A stretch of 31,056 nucleotides of DNA, from IMG/VR virus record IMGVR_UViG_3300042691_030474, positions 1 to 31,056 of that record, one strand, 5' to 3'. Shown here in pieces: positions 8,577 through 18,432 of the stretch. A model generated the notes under the pieces. It searched no databases and was not told the origin of the DNA. It saw only the letters and a list, made by a program, of their open reading frames with translations. The DNA is from a virus. Each line of letters starts with the position of its first letter. Position 1 is the first letter of the stretch. The translations under genes were made by a program, and so were the position numbers.

Positions 8577-10415
8577 ATGGCAAACAAAAAAATATCATAT
8601 ACTGTAAAGGATTTTGAAGCAATCAGAACTGAGCTTATAAATTTTACAAAAACTTATTACCCGACAGTTGTTCAAAATTTCAATGACGCATCAGTGTTTT
8701 CAGTTTTGATGGATTTGAATGCTGCGGTAACTGATAACCTTTATTATAATATTGATAGGAGTATTCAAGAAACGGTTCTCCAATACGCTCAACAAAGGTC
8801 CTCAATTTATAATATTGCAAGAACTTATGGTTTAAAAATTCCAAATGTGAGACCTTCAGTTACTTTACTTGATATCAGTATTACAGTACCTGCGTTAGGA
8901 GACCAAGAAGATTTAAGATATTGTGGATTCTTGAGAAGAGGAGCCCAATTTATTGGAGGAGGTCAAGTTTTTGAAACTGTTGATGATGTTGATTTTTCGT
9001 CACCATTTAATTCTTTAGGTAGACCAAACAGATTAAAAATACCAAATTTTGATAACAACAATAATTTAATAAATTACACTATAACTAAAAGAGAAACAGT
9101 TGTTAATGGTACTACTAAAGTTTTTAGACGTACTATTAATGCTCAAGATGCTAGACCATTTTTAGATGTATTTTTACCTGAACAAAACGTTCTATCAATA
9201 ACAAACGTAATACTAAAAGATGGTACAAATTATAATGGAATTCCATCTTATGATGATTTTTTAAGTCCTGTTAACAAATGGTATGAAGTTAATTCTTTAG
9301 CTGAAGATAGAGTTTTTATTGAGGACCCCACAAAAGTTTCAGATAGACCAGGTGTTAAAGTTGGAAGGTACATTACTACAAATACACGATTTATTTCGGA
9401 ATATACTCCATTAGGTTATTGTAAATTAACTTTTGGTGGAGGTAATACATCTGCTGATGATTTATTAAGAGACTTTGCAAGAAATGGTACTCCATTAGAT
9501 TTATCAAGATATCAAAATAACTTTGGATTAGGCTCAACGTTAAAACCAAATTCGACATTATTCATTCAGTATAGAGTTGGTGGTGGTTCAGGTAGTAATT
9601 TGGGTGTAAATGTTATTAACCAAATTGGAACCGTCACATTTTTTGTAAATGGTCCAAGTCAAACAATTAATACTAATGTTATTAATTCTTTATCGTGTAA
9701 TAACGTAACTGCGGCAATTGGTGGTTCAGATGCCCCAAGTATAGAAGAAGTAAGAAATTACGTCTCATTCAATTTTGCGGCACAACAAAGAGCTGTTACA
9801 ATTAATGACTATCAATCATTAATTAATACAATGCCTTCAAAATTTGGAGCACCTGGTAAAGTTGCAATTGTTGAGGAGGAAAATAAGATTAAAATTAAAG
9901 TATTATCGTATGATAGTAGTGGAGCTTTAACTAGTTTAATCTCTAATACGATACAAGAAAATATTGCGAATTACCTTTCAAATTATAGAATGATAAATGA
10001 TTACATATCTGTTGAGTCGGCTCAGGTAATTGATATATCGTTCCAAATAAGTGTTGTTTTAGACTCAAGTCAAAACCAAGGAAATGTTATTTCTTCTATT
10101 GTTAATATTGTCTCAACTTACATGAGTCCAACTAATATTGAAATGGGTGAGAATGTTTATATTTCTGAAATAAAAAGACAAGTACAGAGTTTAAATGGTG
10201 TTATAAGTATTACTGAAGTATTAGTCTTTAATAAAGTTGGAGGCGAGTATTCGTCAAATCAAACGTCTATGAGTTATAGTGATTCTACCACTAAACAAAT
10301 ATCTTTAGTTGATGAAACATTATTTGCGGAACCAAGTCAAATATACCAAGTAAGATTTCCAAATAGAGACATAACCGTCCAAGTCAAAAATTTTAAAACC
10401 GTTAATTTCTCTTAA
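8577..10415 (+). CDS. Baseplate wedge protein, gp6 / baseplate J family
   Basis: 612 residues, near the 660 of T4 gp6. The family forms the dimeric wedge ring of contractile baseplates. Seen: an N-terminal helical part with FNDASVFSVLMDLNAAVTDN (35-54), YYNIDRSIQETVLQYAQQRS (56-75) and IARTYGLKIP (80-89), matching the J-type pattern of helices before the first beta domain. A long beta-rich middle follows. Then comes the hallmark GGSDAPSIEEVRNY (382-395) with QRAVTINDYQSLI (404-416) shortly after. The C-terminal third is an alpha/beta repeat of the same domain type. The gene begins 7 bases after the gp25-like stop, with a short AGAAG leader. It is followed by a 50-base gap holding a long palindrome. 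Confidence 0.9.
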   Translation: MANKKISYTVKDFEAIRTELINFTKTYYPTVVQNFNDASVFSVLMDLNAAVTDNLYYNIDRSIQETVLQYAQQRSSIYNIARTYGLKIPNVRPSVTLLDISITVPALGDQEDLRYCGFLRRGAQFIGGGQVFETVDDVDFSSPFNSLGRPNRLKIPNFDNNNNLINYTITKRETVVNGTTKVFRRTINAQDARPFLDVFLPEQNVLSITNVILKDGTNYNGIPSYDDFLSPVNKWYEVNSLAEDRVFIEDPTKVSDRPGVKVGRYITTNTRFISEYTPLGYCKLTFGGGNTSADDLLRDFARNGTPLDLSRYQNNFGLGSTLKPNSTLFIQYRVGGGSGSNLGVNVINQIGTVTFFVNGPSQTINTNVINSLSCNNVTAAIGGSDAPSIEEVRNYVSFNFAAQQRAVTINDYQSLINTMPSKFGAPGKVAIVEEENKIKIKVLSYDSSGALTSLISNTIQENIANYLSNYRMINDYISVESAQVIDISFQISVVLDSSQNQGNVISSIVNIVSTYMSPTNIEMGENVYISEIKRQVQSLNGVISITEVLVFNKVGGEYSSNQTSMSYSDSTTKQISLVDETLFAEPSQIYQVRFPNRDITVQVKNFKTVNFS

Positions 10416-10420
10416 CTTAT

Positions 10421-10464
10421 TTATTTTTTTAAAATAGTTCATAAACTATTTATTAAAAAAATAA
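10421..10464. promoter_or_regulatory. Long AT-rich imperfect palindrome abutting the start of the 1797-aa gene
   Basis: The 19-base left arm (10421-10439) is complementary to the 21-base right arm (10444-10464) apart from a two-base bulge, with a four-base loop CATA. The inner eight pairs (10432-10439 with 10444-10451) are perfect. The outer part pairs a run of seven T with a run of seven A. The right arm ends one base before the ATG at 10466. There is no T run after the stem on the + strand, so it does not look like a standard terminator. In mRNA it would enclose the whole leader of the next gene, so a role in translation control or RNA processing is plausible. Function is inference; the pairing is seen. 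Confidence 0.6.
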
Positions 10465-10465
10465 C

Positions 10466-13400
10466 ATGAATTCATCATATAGAGTAAGAACGCAAGTAGG
10501 TGTTGACAAATCAGTACAAGTTGACCTACAACAAGATTTCGAAGTGTTAGAAATTCTGTCTCTAAAAATATACCAAAGAGACGTGTATACTAGAGTCTGC
10601 TCAGATTATGGTGTTATTTGCGGTAGAGTATTTGCAAATAATGGTTTTGGTATTCCGAATGTTAAAATTTCACTTTTTATTCCACTAAGCGAGGAAGATG
10701 CTAGAAATCCTGAAATAACAGACATATATCCGTATACAAATATTACAGATTTGGATGTGAATGGTTATAGGTATAATCTTTTACCAAAAGAACAGACACA
10801 TTCAGGACACGTACCGACTGGGAATTTTCCAACAAGAGAAGAAATTTTAACACAAAAAAATTATTATGAGGTATATGACAAATACTATAAGTTTACTGTA
10901 AAAACTAATGATTCAGGTGACTACATGATTTTTGGTGTACCTGTTGGCTCGTTCACAATATTTTTAGATTTAGATTTAAGTGATATTGGACAATTCTCTT
11001 TAAACCCACAAGATTTAATAAGAATAGGATTGGCAACTGAGGGACAAGTTTCAGGTGTTAAATTTAATGCGTCTACAAATTTAAACAGTTTACCTCAAAT
11101 TATAAGTTTAACAAAACAAGTTGAAGTTTTACCTTTATGGGGTAACGAAGAAATTTGTCAGCCGTCAATCACAAGAACAGACTTCGACTTAACCGCTGAA
11201 GCTAATATTGATTTAACACCTACTGCAGTATTCATGGGTTCAATTATGAGCACTGTAGATGAGGCGAAAATTGATAATAATTGTAAGATAGATAAAAAAG
11301 TTGGGGATTTTTGTAATTTAGTTGCAGGTCCTGGACAAATATTGGCGATACGACAAACAATTAATTATGACACGGATGTTAATTCTTTAACATTTGGATA
11401 CCCTCAGTTAGAAAAATATAATTTACAAAATGACGGTTATGTGATTGATGAAAATGGGGCTTGGTTAGTTGAGGTACCAATGAACTTAGATTATGTTTAC
11501 ACAAATGAGTTTGGTGAACAAGTAATTTCGACAGACCCAACAATCGGGGTTCCAACTAAAGGAAAATATCGTTTTAAAATAAAATGGAATCAATCACCTT
11601 CTTTGTCTGAACAAACAAGAAGAGCGTATTTCTTAGTTCCTAATGTTAAGGAATGGGGATGGGGTGAACCTGGAAATACTTATAATGATGATGAAAATCC
11701 TGCTTTCTATCCTCAGTATTCAACTAACGACAATTATTTAAGATACCAACAGTCATACTCATTTAGTTTGGATTGGTATGATTACGGAGACCCTACAACA
11801 CCTGAGGGTTTAGAAATGATACAAGATGCGATTAATTGTGAAGATAGATTTTATTTGTTTGAGTTTAAAAAAGTTTATACTGTTTCACAATTGATGGACA
11901 AATATAAAAACGGTAATAAACTTAGATTCATAGGTATAAAAAATATCCTTAATGACGACTGTAGTGCTGAGAACAACAAATACCCTGTAAATGATGCGTA
12001 CAAAGGTAATAATATAATGTTTTTAATGTTTAGATATCTTTTATCTGTAACAAAACTTTTATTATTCCCACTTGTTGTTGTAATGCACGCAATATCATTA
12101 GTATTATATATTGTAAACTTTATATTACAAATAATTGTTTGGTTAATTTACGCCCCAATTTATTATTTTATTGCGGCAGTTGTTGCGGTAGTTAATTTCT
12201 TAGCCCCTGGTGCTCCGTTAAATAATCCATTAAAAAAGACTCCGGCTGAACTATCGAGAATTATTTGGGACAAATTAAGAATAAAAAAAATACCATTACC
12301 TTTATTATTACAATCTGAAAATGAATGTACTTTTTGTGAATGTAAAGAAGGTGAAGACTCCCAAGAATATACAAACTCAGCGGCTGGAGCACTTCTTTCT
12401 GAATTAGGTAATAGTTGTCACTTTCCATTAAATGATGGTGGGGCGGTAACCCCAACACTTGATTTACCTGGAGAACAACAACAAAATTTTCCACAAATAA
12501 TCGCGGGATTACCAAACTCAGGTGGAAACTGTAGCGCTAGGATTCCAACATCCGCATATAATAGTCCATGGTCGACAGGAGGACTAGATTACAATGACGA
12601 AAGAGAATTTTTGTTTTCAAATAGTTTAACTTTTGCGGAAAGAATAAATTTATCAAATACAAAACAAAAATATTTTGCACAATCATCATCAATTAGAACA
12701 TATGTTGAACCTGATTTAAATGGTAATCAATACCACACTGATAATGTATTAGTAACCCTAATACAAGGATGTGACGACATCTACCAACCCGGAGCATTAA
12801 TTACATTCCAAGACCCAACATTATCTACTGACCCAAATGGTGAATTGGGAATTAATGAAACTGCTGACGGATTATATCAGATATCTGGAACCTCAACATC
12901 TGCAACATCCGTGAATATAACCTATTGTACATTAGACAATAATACTGTGACAGATACAAAAGTTTATAATTTACCACTTAAAGACTCTGATGAATATTTA
13001 ACATTTGCAAGATACCGTTTCGACATTGAGTATTTTCAAGTTGTTACTGCAATAACGTATTCTCAGTTTATTTCTGTTAATAGTCCGGCTAGTGATTTAA
13101 GTTCACATGGTACATTTTATCATAGAATATTTAAGTCACCAATGTCGGTTATGTTTGCTAAAGATACTGCGGGTAACCAATCACAATTTCAGGCAGAATT
13201 CAAAACTCCGCCGGTTTTCTGTAACGAAAGTACATTTTCCGAGTTGGGAAATTCAAAAATAGTAATAATGGTAAGAGGTGTTGACCCTTATTCGCCAAAA
13301 TATAAAATCAAATATGACATAAGTCGTATATTAAATAGAAGTTACGGTAGTGTTGTTGTTGGTGGAGGTGAAGATGTTATGTACAAATTGAATATACCTG

Positions 13401-15859
13401 TACAACCAGGTGGAACCTCTACAAGTAATAAAAAAAGGTCTGCTCGACATAATAAAATTGTTAATAATAATTCATCTGACCAATTTGGGGGAAAAACATT
13501 TTTCCCATCATGGTTTTTCCAACCCGGTAGCGAATTCCAACCATTTGAAACTGAACTAACTAAATACTATGGTAGTATGGATTCAGGGCTGATTAACTTA
13601 TTTAATGTTATACCATGGGCGACCTCGTCAACAAATTTAAATCCATTACAGGTAATAGAGAATTCAGAGGGATATCTTCTTGTTAGAATGAAAGGTCAGA
13701 CATTACAATGTGAAGAAGATATGGACCCAGGAACTGGTTATGGGTGTAACGCATTTACTGCTCACTATGAATGGGAGGGCGATGATAAATGGGGGTTCCC
13801 ACCTAAACCTAATGATAATGCGATTGTTAATGGTGTTGGTGAAAATGGGGGTAGTACTTGGGGTGGTTCTGCATATATGTTACACTATGCACCAAGTAGT
13901 GATAACTTAATGGGGGATTCAGTTGATGGATGTTCTTTTATGTACATGCATTTTGGTGGGGACAATAATGAATGGAAAAAAAGTAGGTCTGTTTATTATT
14001 CACCGGCTTACATAAATGGAGGATTTGCAGGAACTTATGGTAATTTCGGTAAAACTTTGATAAACAATTCTACAAATATTGTTTTCCGTTCAGACAGATT
14101 ACCAACATCCACCACAACCACAACAGCTCAACGTAACACTTTTTTATTTTTCCAAAATAGAAATTTCTCGGCATTTAGGATTTCGGATACGGGTGAAGTA
14201 TACGCTTCCTCAAGTAGTGTGGATGCAATTGAATTAGAACAAGCATTATTTTCTGATGGTTCTACTTTAGGGGCTTTAAATGACCAAGTAGTTGCTAGTT
14301 TTAGTGAGTGTGCAAGTGCGGTACCTTTAAAATGTTATAATATTGATAATGACGGGGTCGTGATAATCGACGATTTCCCTGACTGTACAACAGGACCATT
14401 AGGGGTCCCATATTTCCAAAATGGTAAAGGTTGTTATTCTTTGGTAACTATTCCTATAATTGGTATTCCATGGGATTTTTTCAGGATAAATGAATGGTAT
14501 AAAAGAACAATAACAAGTTTGTTTTTATGTATGGAAGGTATCCAATATCACTTCTTTAACAATTGGGTAAGTGGTAATTTATTTATGCCGACATTTTATA
14601 GTATCACTGAATTAAATGATGATGGATTTCCTGTAAGAAAATACTGTAAAGACATTATTGTTTTTCATGAAGATACTAAAAACTATTATTACAGAAGTAG
14701 TCCGTATAGATATGGGTATGGTTTTGTTGGCGGTAGAACAAGACAAAGAAACGAGATTGCCGGATTTAATAATTTTGTAAGAGGTAATTATCGAAATTTA
14801 AAAACACCTACAACAATAATCAATTTAGGACCAATTACTAATTATACCCAAGAGTTAGTTCAAGGGGTTGGGTACTCAGGATATATTGCTAATACATTGA
14901 CACCGTCAAGTTTTAGAGATATTACAGACATTGTCAACTTTTTTGTCGCTTCGAGACAAATTGAAACCGCTTATGAACAGGCAGTTAATACTTTTGTAGC
15001 AATAAGTCTCGCAATAGTAAACCCTGCAGTATTACTATTAGTGGGAGGTGGAGACCCAACCAAAAACTTTTTTGGTGATAGAAACTCAAGAGAACCCGAC
15101 AAGGTAAACGCTGATTTAGCTCAGATGATTTCAATTAATTCTGAATATGGTGTAAAACCTTTTAATCCTGCGGGATACCCATCGGCAAATTCAATAAGAA
15201 TTATACCTTTGTATAATTTGTTTGATTATGACGTATTACTCACAGCGCTTGCTTCAGGTGGGGTTGCGGCTTTATTAACTCCAGCAAAATTCACAATAGG
15301 TATTTTCTTTCAGAGTGATAATAGTAAGAGAGATGCAATTAGTCCAAAAAGAATTGTGTGGAACCAAAACGCTCAATTACCATTTCAATTGAATGATATC
15401 ACATTATACACCCAACCAAGTCAATCTGTACCATTCTATCAATGGCAGAATGATTACATGATAAGAGCAGATTTTATAGAATTACCTTTAGGTATTAATG
15501 TTCCGATTCCTTCTTTGTCAGGACAAGAAGTTATTTTTGGTTCGCATAAGAATGATTGGTACACAGAACCAATAAATGACAGTACTACAACATTTTTCCA
15601 AAGAAATATACAGTATTTAGATAGAACTGAAAATACCTCAAGATACTTCATGGCGGAATCTAATCAAGCAAAATACATGAAAGGGTTTATTTATAATGTA
15701 GATAGTGATGGTAATTTAAGAGAGGACTTAGGTAATATAACTGAAGACAAATATACCGTTGGTTCGCCTTATCATTTTTATTTTGGATTAAAAAAAGGTA
15801 GAAGTGCGGTAGATTTATTCTACATAAAATATGTTGATAGTGAAATAGTAATTGAATAA
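10466..15859 (+). CDS. Giant structural (tail/baseplate-associated) protein, 1797 aa, with hydrophobic segments
   Basis: I do not recognise the whole protein. Residues about 48-170 (GVICGRVFANNGFGIPNVKI through SGDYMIFGVPVGSFTIFLDL) look like a carboxypeptidase-regulatory/transthyretin-like beta-sandwich. Residues about 330-375 (NLDYVYTNEFGEQVISTDPT, KGKYRFKIKW) look like another beta domain. Residues about 516-580 are strongly hydrophobic, enough for two or three membrane helices, and are followed by CTFCEC at 621-626. The rest is Asn/Ser/Thr/Tyr/Gly-rich and beta-like, with further hydrophobic stretches near 1506-1528 and 1589-1615. There is no signal peptide. Its place straight after the gp6-like gene and before overlapping tail genes indicates a virion or tail-assembly role. 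The exact role is unknown. Confidence is for it being a real structural-module gene. Confidence 0.8.
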   Translation: MNSSYRVRTQVGVDKSVQVDLQQDFEVLEILSLKIYQRDVYTRVCSDYGVICGRVFANNGFGIPNVKISLFIPLSEEDARNPEITDIYPYTNITDLDVNGYRYNLLPKEQTHSGHVPTGNFPTREEILTQKNYYEVYDKYYKFTVKTNDSGDYMIFGVPVGSFTIFLDLDLSDIGQFSLNPQDLIRIGLATEGQVSGVKFNASTNLNSLPQIISLTKQVEVLPLWGNEEICQPSITRTDFDLTAEANIDLTPTAVFMGSIMSTVDEAKIDNNCKIDKKVGDFCNLVAGPGQILAIRQTINYDTDVNSLTFGYPQLEKYNLQNDGYVIDENGAWLVEVPMNLDYVYTNEFGEQVISTDPTIGVPTKGKYRFKIKWNQSPSLSEQTRRAYFLVPNVKEWGWGEPGNTYNDDENPAFYPQYSTNDNYLRYQQSYSFSLDWYDYGDPTTPEGLEMIQDAINCEDRFYLFEFKKVYTVSQLMDKYKNGNKLRFIGIKNILNDDCSAENNKYPVNDAYKGNNIMFLMFRYLLSVTKLLLFPLVVVMHAISLVLYIVNFILQIIVWLIYAPIYYFIAAVVAVVNFLAPGAPLNNPLKKTPAELSRIIWDKLRIKKIPLPLLLQSENECTFCECKEGEDSQEYTNSAAGALLSELGNSCHFPLNDGGAVTPTLDLPGEQQQNFPQIIAGLPNSGGNCSARIPTSAYNSPWSTGGLDYNDEREFLFSNSLTFAERINLSNTKQKYFAQSSSIRTYVEPDLNGNQYHTDNVLVTLIQGCDDIYQPGALITFQDPTLSTDPNGELGINETADGLYQISGTSTSATSVNITYCTLDNNTVTDTKVYNLPLKDSDEYLTFARYRFDIEYFQVVTAITYSQFISVNSPASDLSSHGTFYHRIFKSPMSVMFAKDTAGNQSQFQAEFKTPPVFCNESTFSELGNSKIVIMVRGVDPYSPKYKIKYDISRILNRSYGSVVVGGGEDVMYKLNIPVQPGGTSTSNKKRSARHNKIVNNNSSDQFGGKTFFPSWFFQPGSEFQPFETELTKYYGSMDSGLINLFNVIPWATSSTNLNPLQVIENSEGYLLVRMKGQTLQCEEDMDPGTGYGCNAFTAHYEWEGDDKWGFPPKPNDNAIVNGVGENGGSTWGGSAYMLHYAPSSDNLMGDSVDGCSFMYMHFGGDNNEWKKSRSVYYSPAYINGGFAGTYGNFGKTLINNSTNIVFRSDRLPTSTTTTTAQRNTFLFFQNRNFSAFRISDTGEVYASSSSVDAIELEQALFSDGSTLGALNDQVVASFSECASAVPLKCYNIDNDGVVIIDDFPDCTTGPLGVPYFQNGKGCYSLVTIPIIGIPWDFFRINEWYKRTITSLFLCMEGIQYHFFNNWVSGNLFMPTFYSITELNDDGFPVRKYCKDIIVFHEDTKNYYYRSSPYRYGYGFVGGRTRQRNEIAGFNNFVRGNYRNLKTPTTIINLGPITNYTQELVQGVGYSGYIANTLTPSSFRDITDIVNFFVASRQIETAYEQAVNTFVAISLAIVNPAVLLLVGGGDPTKNFFGDRNSREPDKVNADLAQMISINSEYGVKPFNPAGYPSANSIRIIPLYNLFDYDVLLTALASGGVAALLTPAKFTIGIFFQSDNSKRDAISPKRIVWNQNAQLPFQLNDITLYTQPSQSVPFYQWQNDYMIRADFIELPLGINVPIPSLSGQEVIFGSHKNDWYTEPINDSTTTFFQRNIQYLDRTENTSRYFMAESNQAKYMKGFIYNVDSDGNLREDLGNITEDKYTVGSPYHFYFGLKKGRSAVDLFYIKYVDSEIVIE
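12011..12205 (+). other. Segment encoding a long hydrophobic, membrane-helix-like region
   Basis: Codons for residues about 516-580 of the 1797-residue protein give an almost uninterrupted stretch of Leu, Ile, Val, Phe, Ala and Tyr, for example LLLFPLVVVMHAISLVLYIV followed by NFILQIIVWLIYAPIYYFIA. Only a few polar residues occur (one Lys, one His, one Asn). It is flanked by polar sequence on both sides and ends at a Pro/Gly turn (APGAPLNNP). The length fits two to three transmembrane helices. Such a segment is unexpected in a soluble virion protein. Confidence 0.75.
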
Positions 15860-17648
15860 CGATAATAAAATATCTTTTGTCTTACCTACTGAAAGGTTTC
15901 AGGGTGCTCCTGAGTTAGATAGTTATGTTGATATATCTCTACAATCTAAACAGAAAGAAATCATTGAGTACGATAGAAATTATAATCTTTTCTTAAATGA
16001 TGTATTTGATTCGGAAAGACAGGTGTCGACTAATTTTAATTTGTCTTCTAAATTTTCTGTAATTTTTCAAAACACATATACTGGTAAAACTAATTACACT
16101 CAATTTAGAAATAATCTTTTTTATGTTAATGAAAATTATTACCAGCAATTGAGTTTCCAACCTAACTATGACGGATATTGGGGTGGGTACCCTGAATTTA
16201 AAGAGTTTGATTTAACAAGGAATGATTATAATGTAAGTGGTTACACAACTTTTGGTGAATTTGGTGAACCTCACGGGGTTTTCCCTCAGAACAAATCTGA
16301 TATTTTAAATTGGTCTTTTTATATTTCTTATCCATATAGGAACAATTACACTAAAACTTTATCGAATTATAATAGTTATTATACTAATTGGATTGTTGGT
16401 GACGGGATTCCATTCAAAACTTACTATTCTCAAATTAATGGTGAAAGTTTAATAACTTTTGAATGTTTTGTTAAACATGGATTATCGGTTGGTGAGAACG
16501 TTCAATTATCAGTATCCTATACTAATCCGTCAAATAATACGACTACTAATATTTTTGAAGTTTATTTTTTAGGTAATGAGACAGTCGGGTCTGAAGAATA
16601 TTACTTCTCAATCCAAAATATAGGGTTTTTAAATGGTTTTCTAAGTGATGGGACTATAGGTACATTTAAAAGAGTAATTGACCCTGATAATTTAACTGAA
16701 ACAACTTCAAAATATTATATTAGAGAACATATAATTTTAAATGATTATGATAATTTAGTTATAACTCCTGCGGGGTTTGAAAGACAAATATTTTCGGATA
16801 ATAGTAAATTTTTTCCTGCGGCTTTAACTACTAATAACTTAAATAAAGTTGCGTTTAAAGAAGGTACCACAGTTTATAATTTAACAAATAAATTTAAAAT
16901 TGATATTAATGGGATAAAAGATAATCAAAATAGACCATTAACTGAGTTATATTATACGATAATAAATAAAGGGTCGTTTGGATGGTTTAATGAACCCGTA
17001 AATCAAGGTAATACTTCTTTAAAACAAGGGTGGGAATTTAATATTGACTATGAAAACCTGTCACCTTATTGGAGAAGAAATCCAAATAATAGTAACTCGG
17101 ACACCTCAATAACGGTTTCAAGTTATCAAAAAGTTGATAATGGAAATATTTTTACATTTTACTATAATGATGATTTAAATGTTGGTGATTTTTTAGACGG
17201 GGCGTATTGTGAGTGGAATGATTTTGAACAAAGAGAACGAGAAATTTCAGAAATTTATCACAAATTTGTATTAAATAGAAGTATCTTAATTGATGATAAT
17301 GCAACAATTGGGCAACAAATTAACCCGAGGGGTTATTATTATAAACCACATTATAAATTTACTCTTAGAGTTTTTTCTGATTATGTGGAAACCGCACCAA
17401 TTACTGAAAATGTTGTTGATATCCCTGATTACGCTTTTTATTCACAATCACAACAAGAGTATCGTTGGAGAGACTTGTATCCTTATGGGTACATTGACTC
17501 AAATAATGTTGGGGTTGACAATCCATTTACAAATAATAGTCATTATGTACATAATAATTTTTTATTTAAAATTTTACCTGAAGGTTCAAATATTGCTAAC
17601 AACAATATAAACTATATTAATCAACCAATATCAGATGACTGTGAATAA
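15852..17648 (+). CDS. Unknown structural protein of the tail module, 598 aa
   Basis: I do not recognise a family. The frame starts with TTG at 15852, overlapping the preceding stop by eight bases. No in-frame ATG lies nearby and the next residues (NNDNKISFVLPTERF) look like a genuine N-terminus, so this TTG is the best start. The protein is very rich in Asn, Tyr, Phe and Ser, poor in cysteine, and has no membrane segment or signal peptide. That fits a beta-rich phage structural protein. An aromatic- and Gly-rich patch (YDGYWGGYPEFKEFDL) is notable. Overlap on both sides (14 bases with the next gene) places it in a coupled structural operon. A tail or baseplate role is inferred from context only. 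Confidence 0.75.
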   Translation: MNNDNKISFVLPTERFQGAPELDSYVDISLQSKQKEIIEYDRNYNLFLNDVFDSERQVSTNFNLSSKFSVIFQNTYTGKTNYTQFRNNLFYVNENYYQQLSFQPNYDGYWGGYPEFKEFDLTRNDYNVSGYTTFGEFGEPHGVFPQNKSDILNWSFYISYPYRNNYTKTLSNYNSYYTNWIVGDGIPFKTYYSQINGESLITFECFVKHGLSVGENVQLSVSYTNPSNNTTTNIFEVYFLGNETVGSEEYYFSIQNIGFLNGFLSDGTIGTFKRVIDPDNLTETTSKYYIREHIILNDYDNLVITPAGFERQIFSDNSKFFPAALTTNNLNKVAFKEGTTVYNLTNKFKIDINGIKDNQNRPLTELYYTIINKGSFGWFNEPVNQGNTSLKQGWEFNIDYENLSPYWRRNPNNSNSDTSITVSSYQKVDNGNIFTFYYNDDLNVGDFLDGAYCEWNDFEQREREISEIYHKFVLNRSILIDDNATIGQQINPRGYYYKPHYKFTLRVFSDYVETAPITENVVDIPDYAFYSQSQQEYRWRDLYPYGYIDSNNVGVDNPFTNNSHYVHNNFLFKILPEGSNIANNNINYINQPISDDCE

Positions 17649-18432
17649 TTTTAAAATAATACAAAATACAAATAATGAATATAAATTAGTATTTCCTGTT
17701 GAAACGGATAATACTTATTTAGGTTTAGATATGGGGGTTGAAGTTATTCAAAACGAAGTAGTTGATGAAATAATTGGTGAACCTAAAAATTACGAAATCA
17801 CAAGATTTATTCCAAAACCGATTTCGCCATTTGGAGTTTACATTAATTCTAGCCTTAATTTTAAATTTAATTTTTATAGCGGTGCGTTGAATGGGTGGGT
17901 TTTAAGTTACTCACCAATATTTGAACCACAACAAATTTATTTTAATACAAGTTCATTTTCAAATTCTTTTTATAAGCTAGATTTTTATGATTCTCGTGAA
18001 AAAAAGAAACAGAAAATAGTTTTCACAGTAATAATACCGACACAACAAGGTGAGATAGTTTCAGAACAAATATTTCCAAGTTGGTACTCTAATGACGGAT
18101 TTGTAAACTTAAAAACTCCTTATTTGAAATTAGATTATTTAAAAGATAAAGAAGGTTATTTTATTTATTTTTTATCTGACCCTACGGTTTTAAATATAAA
18201 CGTATTTTACGCGAGTTTTAAATTTTTTGATGGAACTAAAGGACAATTCAAAAGTTTTATTACTGTCAACCCATCAACGATAACTAATAACAATTTTAAT
18301 CCTGATGAGTACTCTTTTTTAAAAGTTGTTTTAAACTATACTGATTACACGTATCAATATTTTGATAATAATAATGACCCGATAGGTAGTGAAACTACAC
18401 CAATAAATCTTTATGAATATGTTAATCCATAA
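17635..18432 (+). CDS. Unknown structural-module protein, 265 aa
   Basis: I do not recognise a family. ATG at 17635 overlaps the upstream gene by 14 bases; a GTG at 17641 is an alternative. The composition is like its neighbours: Asn/Phe/Tyr-rich, predicted beta, with no cysteines of note, no membrane helix and no signal peptide. Recognisable landmarks are PKPISPFGVYINSSLNFKFN in the first third and DYTYQYFDNNNDPIG near the end. The stop shares its last A with the next start (TAATG), so translation of the next gene is likely coupled. A role in the baseplate or tail periphery is inferred only from its place between J-like and I-like genes. Confidence 0.72.
   Translation: MTVNNFKIIQNTNNEYKLVFPVETDNTYLGLDMGVEVIQNEVVDEIIGEPKNYEITRFIPKPISPFGVYINSSLNFKFNFYSGALNGWVLSYSPIFEPQQIYFNTSSFSNSFYKLDFYDSREKKKQKIVFTVIIPTQQGEIVSEQIFPSWYSNDGFVNLKTPYLKLDYLKDKEGYFIYFLSDPTVLNINVFYASFKFFDGTKGQFKSFITVNPSTITNNNFNPDEYSFLKVVLNYTDYTYQYFDNNNDPIGSETTPINLYEYVNP

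Noticed and set aside
12261-12515. 84-codon minus-strand frame inside the 1797-aa gene.
   Set aside because: Antisense to an uninterrupted coding frame, with no recognisable motif.
13710-13910. 66-codon plus-strand frame rich in Met, Leu and Val inside the 1797-aa gene.
   Set aside because: It is a shifted-frame reading of a Gly/Asn/Trp-rich coding stretch and has no own context.
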